From positions 1 through 64,000 of the forward strand of contig CAVPHY010000002.1 in the NCBI GenBank assembly GCA_963704855.1: a stretch of 64,000 nucleotides of DNA. Reading direction: 5' to 3'. Positions 35,155 to 44,766 of this stretch are shown here, piece by piece. This stretch comes from SZUA-36 sp963704855. Lineage in GTDB: Bacteria; Pseudomonadota; Gammaproteobacteria; Xanthomonadales; SZUA-36. The translations under genes and the position numbers were made by a program. Positions within the stretch are counted from its first letter, which is position 1, and every line of letters begins with the position of its first letter. The notes below the pieces were generated by a model. It did not search any database and was not told where the DNA came from. It worked only from the letters and a program-made list of their open reading frames with translations.

Positions 35155-37508
35155 AACCCTGCCTGAGAAACGTTTTGGCGACGTTGATGCTGCTGAGCAG
35201 CACCACCAACGCCGACGTGATCACCGATCGCATGTCCCTGGTCGAAGCAATTGAATCCGTCCGGCACAACGGTGTTGATATCACTTACTCCAGTCGACTG
35301 GTTGAACCCTGGATGCGCGTCCGTACAACACCTTCGGTTACCGACCCTTTAGAGGCGCTGCGCGAAGCACTGGCTGCCTATGCCCTGGTGCTCGAACCCG
35401 GCCCGCAGGGCCAATGGCTGATCGTTAAAGGGGAAGCGCCGGAGCACAAGGCCGTAATTGCGCCCGACAAAATCGCACCGGTTTCTCCGCTGGAGCCTGC
35501 GTTCAGGGATGAGATCGACGAGGTAATAATTATCGCAAGCCGTTACGCGCTGTTCGACCAAAGTGCGACCAGTGACCAGTTTCTCACCGGCGAGGAAATC
35601 CGCCTGCTGCCGCATATAACGGACGATGTGTTCCGAGCTTTTCACCGCTTACCCGGTGCTGCCGCTACCGATTTCTCCGCGCCATTTCACCTGCGTGGCG
35701 GTACGCTCGACGAGGTCAAGGTTGAACTTGACGGCCTGGAGCTTTTTGAACCCTTCCATATGCGCACTTTGTTCAGCCCGCTCAGCATCATCGACGAGGG
35801 CATCATTGCCAATGCGCAGGTTCTGTCGGGTGGCTTCACTGCCGAAAACGGCAACCACATGAGCGGTGTGATCGACATCGCCAGCCAGTGGGCAGGTAGC
35901 GAGCCGGTTTACGAACTGGGTGTGAGTTTCGTCAACGCATTTGTGCGTGGCTCGGGTGCATGGGGCGAGCGTGGCGCTTTCCAGTTTGCGGCAAGGCGCG
36001 GCTACCTCGACCTGGTAGCCGATGCGGCTTCCGTTGGTGATGAGGAATTTACCCCGCGATATCACGATGTATTCGCAGGTGCAGGATATGCCATTACGGA
36101 TTCAACCAATATAGACACCCATGTGCTGCTGGCAAACGACCATGTGGACTATTCAAGCGTCGATGAAAGCGAAAGCGGCGCGAGCAAGAGCTCGCAGAAA
36201 TATGCCTGGGTGACATTTGATACGGAACCGAACGACCGCCTACGCTGGGTGAACATCGTTTCAGCCGGAAAGGTAAGCAACAACGATCAGGGCAGCGCGC
36301 AGAACTTCCCTTCCGAGGTTATCGACCGTTATTACGATCGAGAGGTTGAAGTCAGCAGTCTGCAGAGTGATTTGAGCCTGCGTTTCAGCGATTCGCAAAT
36401 GTTGATGTTCGGTGTGCGTTTCCGGCATCTGAACGCAGATTTTGATTACCATATTGATTCGTTCCGGCAATCGCACCTTTACAACGGCGGTCTACCGCTG
36501 GTCATCAGGCGGGACATTATCACCTCCAGCAAGGGCGACGAGTACAGCGCCTATGCCCGCTACCGGTTCCGGCCCACCGCGCATACCAGCCTGGAATTCG
36601 GCCTGCGGTGGGACCGGCAGACCTATACGGATACGACGGACGATGCGCAGCTGAGCCCGCGTCTGAACGGGCTTTTTGAACTCGGTGATCGTAGCGAATT
36701 GAGGCTTGGCTGGGGCTACTACAATCAACCGCAGGGTATTCAGAACCTGCAGGTAGAAGACGGTATCACCCATTACTTCCCCGCCGAACGGGCGGAACAC
36801 CGGGTGGCCGGCATCCGGCATCGTTTTCAATCAGACATCGAACTGCAGGTGGATATTTACCAAAAACTGTACCGCGACCTGAGACCCCGTTTCGAGAACG
36901 TACTGGATACTTTCGACTACGCGGCCGAGACCGACTTCGACCGTATCCGTATCGATCCCGAGAGCGCCGAATCCAAAGGTGTGGAATTCACCCTGCGTAA
37001 CCGTCAGTCGGAGCGCTTCGACTGGTGGTTTAACTACACCTGGTCGAAGGCCGAGGATGTGATCGAGGGCGTTACGGTGCCGCGCAGCTGGGACCAGCGT
37101 CATGCGTTGACGGCGAACCTCACCTGGCATGGCGAGCACTGGGCGCTGAGCCTGGTCGGGCGCCATCACAGTGGCTGGCCGCAGACACCATTGCTGATCA
37201 CACCCATTCTTGATGCCGGTGATGCGTTGATCGGCATAGAAGGTGACCTGTCACAACGCAACCAGGGCAACTACGACGATTATTTCCGCGTGGATATGCG
37301 CTTGTCGCGGACGGTCGACCTCAACCGCGGTTCCTTCCAGTTTTACGTGGAGATCTTCAACCTGCTCAATACCAAAAACCAGTGCTGTGTTGCCGATCAT
37401 GAACTGGCTGTTGGCCCGCCATTGACGGCATCACCGAACTTCGATGAATTTTTGCCACTCTTCCCGTCGTTCGGGTTCGTGTGGACGTTTGGCCCGGGTG
37501 CGGGCTAG
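35151..37508 (+). CDS. TonB-dependent receptor with N-terminal STN domain
   Basis: A 785-residue outer-membrane receptor. A signal peptide is followed by an STN (secretin/TonB N-terminal) domain at ~25-90 (MSLVEAIESVRHNGVDITYS; DPLEALREALAAYALVLEP), the usual signalling module for sigma/FecR systems. The TonB box region includes DEVIIIASRY. The plug has HLRGGTLDEVKVELDGLELF, and a 22-strand barrel ends in an aromatic residue region (FGFVWTF). The plug lacks the usual VEVLRGP; IIANAQVLSGGFTAENGN takes its place. The imported ligand is unknown; siderophore import is the default for this arrangement, but carbohydrate or peptide ligands are possible. Confidence 0.88.
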   Translation: MKPCLRNVLATLMLLSSTTNADVITDRMSLVEAIESVRHNGVDITYSSRLVEPWMRVRTTPSVTDPLEALREALAAYALVLEPGPQGQWLIVKGEAPEHKAVIAPDKIAPVSPLEPAFRDEIDEVIIIASRYALFDQSATSDQFLTGEEIRLLPHITDDVFRAFHRLPGAAATDFSAPFHLRGGTLDEVKVELDGLELFEPFHMRTLFSPLSIIDEGIIANAQVLSGGFTAENGNHMSGVIDIASQWAGSEPVYELGVSFVNAFVRGSGAWGERGAFQFAARRGYLDLVADAASVGDEEFTPRYHDVFAGAGYAITDSTNIDTHVLLANDHVDYSSVDESESGASKSSQKYAWVTFDTEPNDRLRWVNIVSAGKVSNNDQGSAQNFPSEVIDRYYDREVEVSSLQSDLSLRFSDSQMLMFGVRFRHLNADFDYHIDSFRQSHLYNGGLPLVIRRDIITSSKGDEYSAYARYRFRPTAHTSLEFGLRWDRQTYTDTTDDAQLSPRLNGLFELGDRSELRLGWGYYNQPQGIQNLQVEDGITHYFPAERAEHRVAGIRHRFQSDIELQVDIYQKLYRDLRPRFENVLDTFDYAAETDFDRIRIDPESAESKGVEFTLRNRQSERFDWWFNYTWSKAEDVIEGVTVPRSWDQRHALTANLTWHGEHWALSLVGRHHSGWPQTPLLITPILDAGDALIGIEGDLSQRNQGNYDDYFRVDMRLSRTVDLNRGSFQFYVEIFNLLNTKNQCCVADHELAVGPPLTASPNFDEFLPLFPSFGFVWTFGPGAG

Positions 37509-37580
37509 GCAAACCATGTCGGTCAGATGAGTGTGTTTCATTTTTCAATAGTTGCCTGTTACAGGCACAGGAGGTTCCAG

Positions 37581-39088
37581 ATGAATACTGATACGGCAAC
37601 CGCACGCTACACGTCAGCACGTGTGATAACCGCGGTAATTCCAAGGTTTGCAATGTACATGCTCTCGGCTTCTCGCCCTGGCATTTGTTACCGGCCCTGG
37701 AAGCCCAGGATTTTGACCAGCTGAGCGCAGCCATCGAGCAAGGCCAATTTGGTGATCTGAACGCCGTGATCATCTCCCGTCATGGCGAGATTATTTACGA
37801 GGACTATTTTCGCGGTTCACACCCGGATGATCTTCACCAGGTTCAATCGGTCACTAAAAGCGTTGGCTCTGCCTTGCTCGGTATTGCGCATCGCCAGGGC
37901 AAAATCAGCCTGGAGCAGGACATGGGTCACTTTTTTGGTGATCTTTATCCCATGTCGCAGGCGCCGTACCAGAACAAGTCCGTCATCACGGTCGAGCAGA
38001 TCCTCCAGCAAAGACACGGGATTGAATGGGATGAAACAAGCACGGACTACCGCAACCCGCTTAACCCGGTCGGCCGGATGCTCGGGACGGATGACTGGTA
38101 CCAATACGTACTGAGCCGTCCGATGGATGCCCCGCCGGGCACAAAATTCACTTACAGCAGTGGCGCCTCCAACCTGATGAGCAGGATGGTCCGTGTCGCG
38201 ACCGGCATGGCGCCCGATGCATTTGCCATGCAGGCCTTGTTCGAACCGCTGGAGATCGACACGGTGCACTGGGAGGTGTACAGCGAAGGCGGTATGGGTA
38301 CCGGTCTGACGAACTGGCCCGGGCCCGATCATGACGTGCCGCTGGGCTTTTCCCTTTGGCTGAAGGCACGTGACATGCTGAAGTTCGGTGAACTCTATCT
38401 CAACGGCGGCGTTTACAAGGGCCGACGAATTCTCGATCAATCCTGGGTCGATGCATCCTGGACCAAGTACAGCCACAACGGAAACTCCGACTTTTTCCCC
38501 TACCCGGGATGGGGGCATGGCTACCAGTGGTGGATAGCGCGGATGCCAGACCTGCTTGGCCGTAACTGGGAAGTTTTCTTTGCTTCCGGTTGGGGCAGCC
38601 AGGTGATCTTCGTGGTGCCGGAACTCGACCTGGTGCTGGTCACCGCGGGTGACAATTACGATCACAATGGTCTGGACGTGGACTCGTTGCTGATTTCTCT
38701 TCTGTCTGAAATGAACCCGATCCTCGATCAGCGTTTCGATGGCTCCTGGTACGACCCGGTCAACACCGGCCAGGGTTTCAACCTTGATATTCTCGATGAT
38801 GAGAAGACCGTCGTCAGCTACTGGTATACCTATACCAATGACGGCAGCGGCAGCCAGCGCTGGTTCCTGTTGGTGGGAGATATTAACCAGGGTGTGGGTG
38901 AGCTCACCATTTACGAAACCAGTGGCGGTGTGTTCCTGCAAAGCGACCCTTACCTCGAAGAAGTCTGGGGAACCGGGCGATTCAAAACGGTGGATTGCAA
39001 CCACATCAACCTGGAGATTGAATCCGCAGAGATTTCAACGACCATTCCGCTCACACGTCTTACCGGGACTTGCTTCCAGGCGCCGTGA
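37581..39088 (+). CDS. Exported serine hydrolase (class C beta-lactamase fold), N-terminus frame-disrupted
   Basis: The mature enzyme reads from ~37685 (LPALEAQDFDQLSAAIEQGQ). The SxxK nucleophile is in QSVTKSVGSALLG, the Tyr motif in FTYSSGASNLMSRM, and an FASGWGSQ segment is the likely third motif. The C-terminal ~125 residues (GSWYDPVNTGQGFNLDI ... WGTGRFKTVDC) are the same domain that ends the cytochrome at 29240. The front end is broken: AGGAGG and ATG at 37568-37583 open one frame, a signal-like LLALAFVT lies in the second, and the mature protein is in the third; two one-base removals between ~37620 and 37690 would join them. It is likely a periplasmic peptidase or esterase. Confidence 0.85.
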
Positions 39089-39098
39089 GGTCACAACG

Positions 39099-39124
39099 AA
39101 AAACCCCGCAAACGCGGGGTTTTT
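39099..39124. terminator. Strong intrinsic terminator, bidirectional
   Basis: CCCCGC (39104-39109) pairs with GCGGGG (39114-39119) around AAAC; the stem is flanked by A5 and T5 runs, so it can serve both the serine hydrolase (plus) and the gene at 39176 (minus). Confidence 0.9.
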
Positions 39125-39175
39125 CCGGGTGATGATCACCAACGTTACAGGTTTGCCAGTTATTGGTAACCGCAA

Positions 39176-39916
39176 CTACTCGTGAAGATTCACTTTTTCT
39201 TGGTTTGAAGCGTCGAGCACCACATCCAGTCGGTCATGAATGTGCCGCAAATCCTCGAGTTCGCTCTCAAGGCTTCTTACCATACCGCCATATCGACCGA
39301 TGTTGCTCATCAGGTGGTTAATAAACGCCTGGGAGGCACGCATGCCATCGGTGTTGCACTCAAAGAAAGTCTCCCTGTTTTCATCAACACCTCTCGGCAG
39401 CAACTCTGGATACATATCCATCAGGATAATTTGCTGGCCCCTGACCAACTGCATGTACCCGCTAAAGTGTTGCATTCCAGCATTCAGCGAGAACAACAGG
39501 GCCCTGAGTTCACGGTCATCAATGTGTGAGTGCATGCCGCTACTGACCATCTCGTCGAGAGTTGTCAGCGTCAGCGGCTGCCAACCAAGAACGCTGACCC
39601 AGAATATCTGTGAACATTGATCATCGGGCAATTCACCTGAGCCAACGGGTTGCATGAGAACGGAGGCTGCCGACAGGGTGTCGTTGATATTGATTCTGCG
39701 TGATGTCGCCTGTGCCTCCATCCTTGGATATGCGATCTCTATCTCGTTATGTAATTGTTCGAGCAACACCCATTCGTTTTTAGATTCCCGCCGCTCTTCG
39801 CCCCAGCGTTCCAGCTGAAAAGCGCCATATACACCGACGAAAACCACAAGTAACTCGATGAAAACGATTGGCCAGTCGCCGTTTTTAATATGATTGGATA
39901 TTTTTCTTAGTTTCAA
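39176..39916 (-). CDS. Membrane-anchored protein, DUF6090-like
   Basis: A ~246-residue protein with one N-terminal membrane helix (WPIVFIELLVVFVGVYGAFQ) followed directly by LERWGEERRESKNEW. This helix plus charged stop is the hallmark of DUF6090-type proteins (usual form IGILIALQINNWNEER). The rest is helical and probably exposed outside the membrane. The preferred start is TTG at 39916, with AGGGG upstream; the frame remains open further upstream only because it runs antisense through the HAD gene remnant. Function unknown. Likely terminates at the 39099 hairpin. Confidence 0.65.
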   Translation of the reverse strand: MKLRKISNHIKNGDWPIVFIELLVVFVGVYGAFQLERWGEERRESKNEWVLLEQLHNEIEIAYPRMEAQATSRRININDTLSAASVLMQPVGSGELPDDQCSQIFWVSVLGWQPLTLTTLDEMVSSGMHSHIDDRELRALLFSLNAGMQHFSGYMQLVRGQQIILMDMYPELLPRGVDENRETFFECNTDGMRASQAFINHLMSNIGRYGGMVRSLESELEDLRHIHDRLDVVLDASNQEKVNLHE

Positions 39917-39954
39917 ATTTGCTACCCCTGTTTTTAAACAAGTGTAGTCGAGAC

Positions 39955-40133
39955 GGTCATCAAATATACTGTTCACACTTATGATCGGGATCAAAAAACC
40001 AATTGGGGCAGACGCCATAATGTGGGATTTCGACGGCACGCTGGCCAATTCGGCTGCCAAGAACATTGCCATTACCAAACAGATACTCGCACGGGTCGCG
40101 CTCCTGGTTGAAGTGTCCGGGTGGCATCATTAA
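39955..40133 (+). pseudogene. Truncated 5' end of a HAD phosphatase gene (left boundary repeat)
   Basis: From about 39955 to 40108 the DNA matches the promoter and 5' end of the intact HAD gene at 61555-61711 (shared CATCAAATATACTG upstream and GTGGGATTTCGAYGGCACG in the gene). Translation from ATG 39981 gives MWDFDGTLANSAAKNIAIT, then loses similarity after RVAL and stops at 40133 (50 codons). It is a remnant whose body is missing, and it marks the left end of the island. From 40134 to 40357 I recognise nothing. Confidence 0.82.
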
Positions 40134-40357
40134 TCGAACCCCGAACTAGTTCTTGGGCTATTCTCCCATTCACCACGCCAACGAACTTGGCCAGTCGATT
40201 TCCGATGCAAATAAACTGGCCTGCGATGTCAAGCGCGGCCTTCGCTCACAAAGCAAAATCTCGCTTCATACATCGGAAATTGGCTCACGAACTCCTGCGG
40301 GCAATGCACATGAACATGGAAGGTCCGTCAATCAGCAGACTGTCTGCAAGGTTTCCT

Positions 40358-41503
40358 TCAGTCGGCCGCGTCGATTCCTGATAAACCATTAATCGTTTTG
40401 ATCGGGTGCTCACTGCCGGTGCTCAGGTCGTATTCCCGAATGGTCCATTCCTCCCCTGGCAGGTCCTCGCGCAGAAACAGCAAGTCCGGCGGCCCATCGG
40501 AGAAACTGTTGAAGCTGGGGCCATAACCTTCGATAACGATCTCTTCGTCATCCCGGGTCAGCACGCAATCGGGACTACCTGCCACGCAGGCCTCGACATC
40601 GAGAATTTCGATGGTCTCATATCCGTCGATGAACTCCCTTTCATGGGCTATCACTTCCTGGGCATAGCCGTCACCATCGTGATCCCAGTAACCAACACTT
40701 CCGGGTCCATACCTACCGTCCTCATGGTCATCCATGATCAGTGTCGGCTCGGTGGACCAGGCGCCGTTTATGTCCTTGTCGATGAATACCAGGCGGCGGA
40801 TGGGATGATCAATAAGCTCGAAATAGATGCGTTCCTTTTCAAGACTGTAATGCGGGCTGTTGGGCTTGAAGCCATCCCCGTTTGCATCCTGCCATGATTC
40901 GAAAACCCTATCCCTGCAAAGTGGAGCGCAGTGAATTTCCATTTCATCCATAAAAAAGTACAACAAACCCCCGACGAGTCCGACGCCCGTGAATACCACC
41001 CGGTCTCCCATGGGCGACAGTTCGGGACTGGCCACCAGACCAGCCGGTGCGCCATCCCCTACATCCAGTAACAAGTCAGGTGAAATAGGCAACGCATCTA
41101 CAATGGCGCCATCTACCACGGTAAAACTCAGCAACTGGAACTTATCGCTGATCCGGTTCTTCCTGCCGACGTAGTCTTCCTCCCAAACGACTTTTCCAAT
41201 ACCGGCGTCAGCGTCGCCATACCAACGGTAGCTCAGTTTGTCCGGGTTTCCGCCAATGATCCAATCGGTTGGCGACTTGTAAACCGGTATGGCGCAATCA
41301 CCATCGGCATTGGACAGAAACAACTCATTATCGACCGAGTAGACAAAGGCAGGGAAGAATGAAACGGAATCGGCGCATGCCGCGCCATCAATGACGGGAT
41401 CGGGTGGCGGTTTCGGTTTCTTTGCCAAGGCGCTCGAAGCACTGAGCCCCAGGCACAGGCATAGCGGGATTGAAATCAGCCATTTGCAAAGTTGCGTATT
41501 CAT
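40358..41503 (-). CDS. Exported beta-propeller-like protein, function unknown
   Basis: A 381-residue protein with a signal peptide (cleavage near ALA-KK). The mature part contains repeated strand motifs reminiscent of TolB/WD40-like propellers (ELSPMGDRVVFTGVGLVGGL; DANGDGFKPNSPHYSLEKER; YWDHDGDGYAQEVIAHERE) with several D-x-D-G-D/N-G loops that could bind calcium. I recognise no enzyme motif. The start is firm (GGAGGTAG 6 bases upstream). Box A and element A lie 53 and 162 bp upstream. Its tail overlaps the unassigned segment next to the HAD remnant. Confidence 0.7.
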   Translation of the reverse strand: MNTQLCKWLISIPLCLCLGLSASSALAKKPKPPPDPVIDGAACADSVSFFPAFVYSVDNELFLSNADGDCAIPVYKSPTDWIIGGNPDKLSYRWYGDADAGIGKVVWEEDYVGRKNRISDKFQLLSFTVVDGAIVDALPISPDLLLDVGDGAPAGLVASPELSPMGDRVVFTGVGLVGGLLYFFMDEMEIHCAPLCRDRVFESWQDANGDGFKPNSPHYSLEKERIYFELIDHPIRRLVFIDKDINGAWSTEPTLIMDDHEDGRYGPGSVGYWDHDGDGYAQEVIAHEREFIDGYETIEILDVEACVAGSPDCVLTRDDEEIVIEGYGPSFNSFSDGPPDLLFLREDLPGEEWTIREYDLSTGSEHPIKTINGLSGIDAAD

Positions 41504-41555
41504 AAACTACCTCCAGGGCACAACCATAAAGACCACTGGCACCATGCCAGCGCCG

Positions 41556-41617
41556 CTATCGGATCGGGAGGTTATTGGGTTGTTGTTTGCAGGCTTATAG
41601 GAATAACCTGGCGAAGC
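41556..41617 (-). promoter_or_regulatory. Upstream box, copy A
   Basis: CGCTATCGGATCGGGAGG... as at 741, 46159, 48937, 52130 and 54722. It starts 53 bp from the start codon of the beta-propeller-like gene. The first GCGAC of element A is exactly 121 bp from the first base of the box. Confidence 0.75.
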
Positions 41618-41664
41618 AATAGCATTCCACAAACCAGATACTAGGCCTGGAAGCGCTTTTGTGG

Positions 41665-41703
41665 TTATCAGAATTGCGACGGAAACCATGGATTTTGCGA
41701 CAT
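41665..41703 (-). promoter_or_regulatory. 39 bp direct-repeat element, copy A
   Basis: On the minus strand: TGTCGCAAAATC, nine bases, GTCGC, two bases, TTCTGATAAC. Half-sites (plus strand GCGAC) at 41677 and 41698, 21 bp apart. Confidence 0.8.
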
Positions 41704-41756
41704 CTTTTCACCGCTCAAAGATGTTCAACAACAATAGCCGGGGAACCGGGATACGC

Positions 41757-42230
41757 ATGCATTCCGTGGCGGCGTTACGTTGTGCTACGAGCCAACAAAT
41801 CCAGGCAATGGTTGATTGGACTCTCATACATGCTTATCACTACCTGGGTGAAAAAGACAAGGCCATCGCAGCTGCTGCCGAAGAACATCGTGTTTTCAAC
41901 GATCCGGAGGCAGCAATGGCGCTCGAATCCACGTACGCTGAAAGCGGTTATGTTGCTGCGTGGCTGAGTAATGCCCAGGCGTTTGAAGAAACTTACAGAA
42001 CCGATGGACTGTTAGCGTTGGTTGTCGGTCAGTCCTATGAATATGCCGGTGAGGCTGAAAAAGCCATCGACTGGTATGAACTTGGTTACCAGATTGCCGG
42101 GCCTAACGTGCCCTATCTGGACGCCTCGGTAAAGACACCGGCGATACAGTCAAATCCGCGTTTTATAAAGCTGCTCAGGGATACGAAACTCGATTATTGG
42201 GCCGACAAGTATTCGCAAACAGATGAGTGA
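41757..42230 (+). pseudogene. C-terminal fragment of a TPR protein
   Basis: The frame gives ~157 residues with TPR-like helices (MVDWTLIHAYHYLGEKDKAI; LALVVGQSYEYAGEAEKAID) and ends NPRFIKLLRDTKLDYWADKY, the style of C-terminus seen in TolB-like/TPR proteins (compare HPRFANILATFSD at the end of 42631-44208). No signal, start site or N-terminal domain is present: the frame emerges straight from the duplicated upstream block. I read it as a truncated remnant, possibly of a CadC-type regulator. Confidence 0.5.
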
Positions 42231-42434
42231 TTGCTGAGTCACCGCCAGGGTAGACAAATTGCGAGTATAGATAGCCAAACCAATAGTTGTGAATGGCTGG
42301 TTCTGGCCGCTTTTTGCTCATTGCATCTCTGAAAACTACAACTAGCGTTTGACCGCTATGCGTTCAGGTTGTTTTGCATCGGTTTAATGGAAAGGTTGCG
42401 GCCAGAAGCTGCCTTTTTACATGCTCACAAAGAA

Positions 42435-42458
42435 AAGGCCCGCACAATGGCGGGCCTT
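42435..42458 (-). terminator. Leftward intrinsic terminator without a matching gene
   Basis: AAGGCCCGC and GCGGGCCTT pair perfectly around a 6-base loop, and on the minus strand the stem is followed by TTCTTT. No leftward gene lies just upstream, so it may be left from a lost gene. The remaining 42231-42630 gap holds only this and the leader of the next gene. Confidence 0.6.
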
Positions 42459-42630
42459 CCCGGCTACATCCCAATGATGCGGCTATTCGGCCTCAAAAAG
42501 CCCTCATAGTCAAAATAATTCCACATTCAACGACAGGGCACGGGCAAGGTTGGAGTCAATAGGATTCAGCAGGTATACTGAATCTTCGGGTCAGCAAGGT
42601 CTCAGTAGTACTCAAAGAAGGGATAAAACC

Positions 42631-44208
42631 ATGAACTCCCGCCCCGTCAAAAGCTTTTTCCAACAACTGAAAGATCGCAAAGTCATTCGTGTAGGAATTG
42701 CCTATATTGTCGTGGGTTGGATCATGATGCAGGTAGGTGAAGTAACGTTCGAAGCCTTGACACTCCCATCCTGGGCGCTGACCCTGTTGGTAGTCATCGT
42801 ACTGCTCGGTTTTCCGATTGCGTTGGTTTTGGCTTGGGCTTTAGAAGTAACGCCGGAAGGTATAAAAAAGGACTCTGCGGGCCTGATGGCGGGCGCCGTG
42901 GATGCGCCGCCCGAAATGAATGAATCCGCACCTTCGATCGCCGTTCTGCCATTCGACGACATGAGTGAGCTGGGTGACCAGACCTATTTTTGCGAGGGGA
43001 TCTCCGAAGAAATCCTGAACGCACTGTGCAAAGTCGCCAACCTGCGGGTTGCGGCTCGCGTAACGTCTTTCCGTTTCGGCGGTAAGAACGCCGATGTCAG
43101 TGAAATCGGCAGGAAGCTGCAGGTTCAGACAGTGCTTGAGGGCAGCGTGCGTAAATCCGGTGATCAGCTACGGATTACGGCGCAGTTGGTCAAAACGTCT
43201 GATGGCTACCACTTGTGGTCGCGGCAGTACGATCGTCTTTTGGAAGACATTTTCGAAATTCAGGAAGAGATCGCTAATTCTATCGCCAGTGCGCTCAGCG
43301 TCACCCTGAAGCGAAAAACGCCCAGCGAGCAGCAATATGTTGATCCAAGGGCCTACGACCTGTTCCTGCGGGGCTTGAGTTTTTCCGCAAAGCAGAATAT
43401 CCAGGACACAATCTATGCGCGTCAGATGTTCCAACGGGCATTGGAGGTGGAACCTCAGTTTGGACGCGCCTGGGCAGGACTGGCCTATACCTATGGTTTC
43501 GAGTATCTGTACTTCAACGCTACCGATGTGAATCGTGAGGAAGCTCTGCGCACCAGCAGAAAAGCCCAGGAGCTGGCGCCGGATCTCGCGGAATCCCATA
43601 TTTCTGCGGGAATCGCAAGGTGCATGATGCAGGAATATGAGAAGGCTGAAGTCGAGTTCGAAAAAGCCATCGAACTCGACCCTGCTAGTTTCGATGCCTG
43701 GTATTTTTTCGGCCGGGACAAAGTGCATGAGGGAGATCTCAAGCGGGCGGTGAAGTTGTTTGAACGCGCCGCGCAGGTGCGGCCTGAGGATTACCAAAGT
43801 GTGCTGCTACAGCCACAGCTTTGGCACAGCCTGGGTGATCCCAAGCGGGAAATGGAGACAGCCCGACGGGGTATCGAGCGCGCACGGGTCGTGCTGGAAC
43901 TCAACCCGGATGATAACCGCGCGTACAACATGGGTGCTTTTGCCCTGCTGCGACTGGGGGAGCGTGAAGAGGCCGAGAAATGGATGAGGACTTCATTAGA
44001 AAATGCCCCAATGGACTCGATCGTTCATTACAACGCGGCCTGTTTCCATGCATTGGCCGGGAACATCGAGGAGTCTCTCGACTGCCTGGACAACTGTTTT
44101 CTGAAGGTAGGAAATCTCAACCGTGAATGGTTGCTGCACGATTCTGACCTGGAAGCTGTGCGTGAGCATCCACGCTTTGCGAACATCCTGGCCACTTTTT
44201 CAGATTAG
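42631..44208 (+). CDS. Membrane TolB-like/TPR protein
   Basis: A 525-residue protein. The N-terminus is cytoplasmic (SFFQQLKDRKVIRVGIAYIV), with two membrane segments to ~75. A TolB-like domain follows at ~105-220 (SIAVLPFDDMSELGDQTYFC; TVLEGSVRKSGDQLRITAQL), then TPR repeats to the end. The same TolB-like/TPR pair occurs in the CadC-type regulator at 2481, but here no winged helix is present, so it is not a DNA-binding protein. Such proteins are abundant in some Gammaproteobacteria, and their role is unknown; signalling or protein-assembly scaffolding are guesses. Start 42631 has AAGAAGGGAT upstream. Confidence 0.82.
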   Translation: MNSRPVKSFFQQLKDRKVIRVGIAYIVVGWIMMQVGEVTFEALTLPSWALTLLVVIVLLGFPIALVLAWALEVTPEGIKKDSAGLMAGAVDAPPEMNESAPSIAVLPFDDMSELGDQTYFCEGISEEILNALCKVANLRVAARVTSFRFGGKNADVSEIGRKLQVQTVLEGSVRKSGDQLRITAQLVKTSDGYHLWSRQYDRLLEDIFEIQEEIANSIASALSVTLKRKTPSEQQYVDPRAYDLFLRGLSFSAKQNIQDTIYARQMFQRALEVEPQFGRAWAGLAYTYGFEYLYFNATDVNREEALRTSRKAQELAPDLAESHISAGIARCMMQEYEKAEVEFEKAIELDPASFDAWYFFGRDKVHEGDLKRAVKLFERAAQVRPEDYQSVLLQPQLWHSLGDPKREMETARRGIERARVVLELNPDDNRAYNMGAFALLRLGEREEAEKWMRTSLENAPMDSIVHYNAACFHALAGNIEESLDCLDNCFLKVGNLNREWLLHDSDLEAVREHPRFANILATFSD

Positions 44209-44249
44209 GTTAGCTCTATAACATGGCCCGCAGCTGGCGTACGTATCCT

Positions 44250-44453
44250 TCAGCTGAGTTTCTTCGTGTCTGGCGAGCTTCGTGCGAGAGTGAATAGTGC
44301 CAGGTCACGAGTGCGCCGTGCCAACTGTAGCCGGTATCGTATGGCCCATATTTCTCGTAACTTTAGTGGTGGCTTCTGCCCTACAAGTTTGCCCTTGTTC
44401 CAGGGAATATACGGGTCTGATTTTCGTTCCAGTAAATACATGATTGACTCCAA
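44250..44453 (-). pseudogene. Integrase (tyrosine recombinase) N-terminal remnant
   Basis: The minus frame reads WNKGKLVGQKPPLKLREIWA and IRYRLQLARRTRDLALFTLA, the highly conserved N-terminal arm of a small phage/plasmid-type tyrosine recombinase. Similarity ends after that and a stop follows (SSPDTKKLS). The catalytic domain with R-H-R-Y is absent, so it is non-functional. It is direct evidence of past mobile DNA inside the island. Confidence 0.75.
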
Positions 44454-44766
44454 TGAGCGTGAATGGAGACAAATTATGGAGGGAGTGAGACGGTCGTTTT
44501 TAGTCTAGAAGCCGACTATAAAAATCATATTTGATGATACTGCCAGGGGTCGCAAAGCGGGCAAAAGCCGCCCATTGGCAACTTCCAAAACCACCGCCAA
44601 CAAATACACCTGATGTTGATTGGCGCAGTCCGCTCCGATAAACTGGGTCAGCCCAGGGTGACCCCATTTATTTGAAATTCAATGCGGCGAAACGTGTTGC
44701 AGTCGGGGTGGGTTGTGCTGTCAGTGCGGTCTTTCTGGCCTACAATCGAGACATCGGAGAATCACC

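Larger units (their letters stand above)
41556..41757. repeat. ~200 bp duplicated upstream block, copy A
   Basis: Nearly identical (about 90% by eye) to 46159-46360, including box, spacer, 39 bp element and a GGGGAACCGGGATACGC end. The high identity between the boxes shows this pair was duplicated recently, unlike the other copies, which share only box and element. Confidence 0.85.

Noticed and set aside
39981..39994. FNR-like ATGATCGGGATCAA
   Set aside because: It is the start of the HAD remnant coding sequence; no -10 at the right distance for the leftward gene.
40134..40357. Short rightward frames after the HAD remnant
   Set aside because: Two overlapping frames without start signals or recognisable sequence.
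41556..41757. Sigma-54 promoter (GG-N10-GC) in block A
   Set aside because: The pattern occurs only in A and B and is not kept in the other copies.
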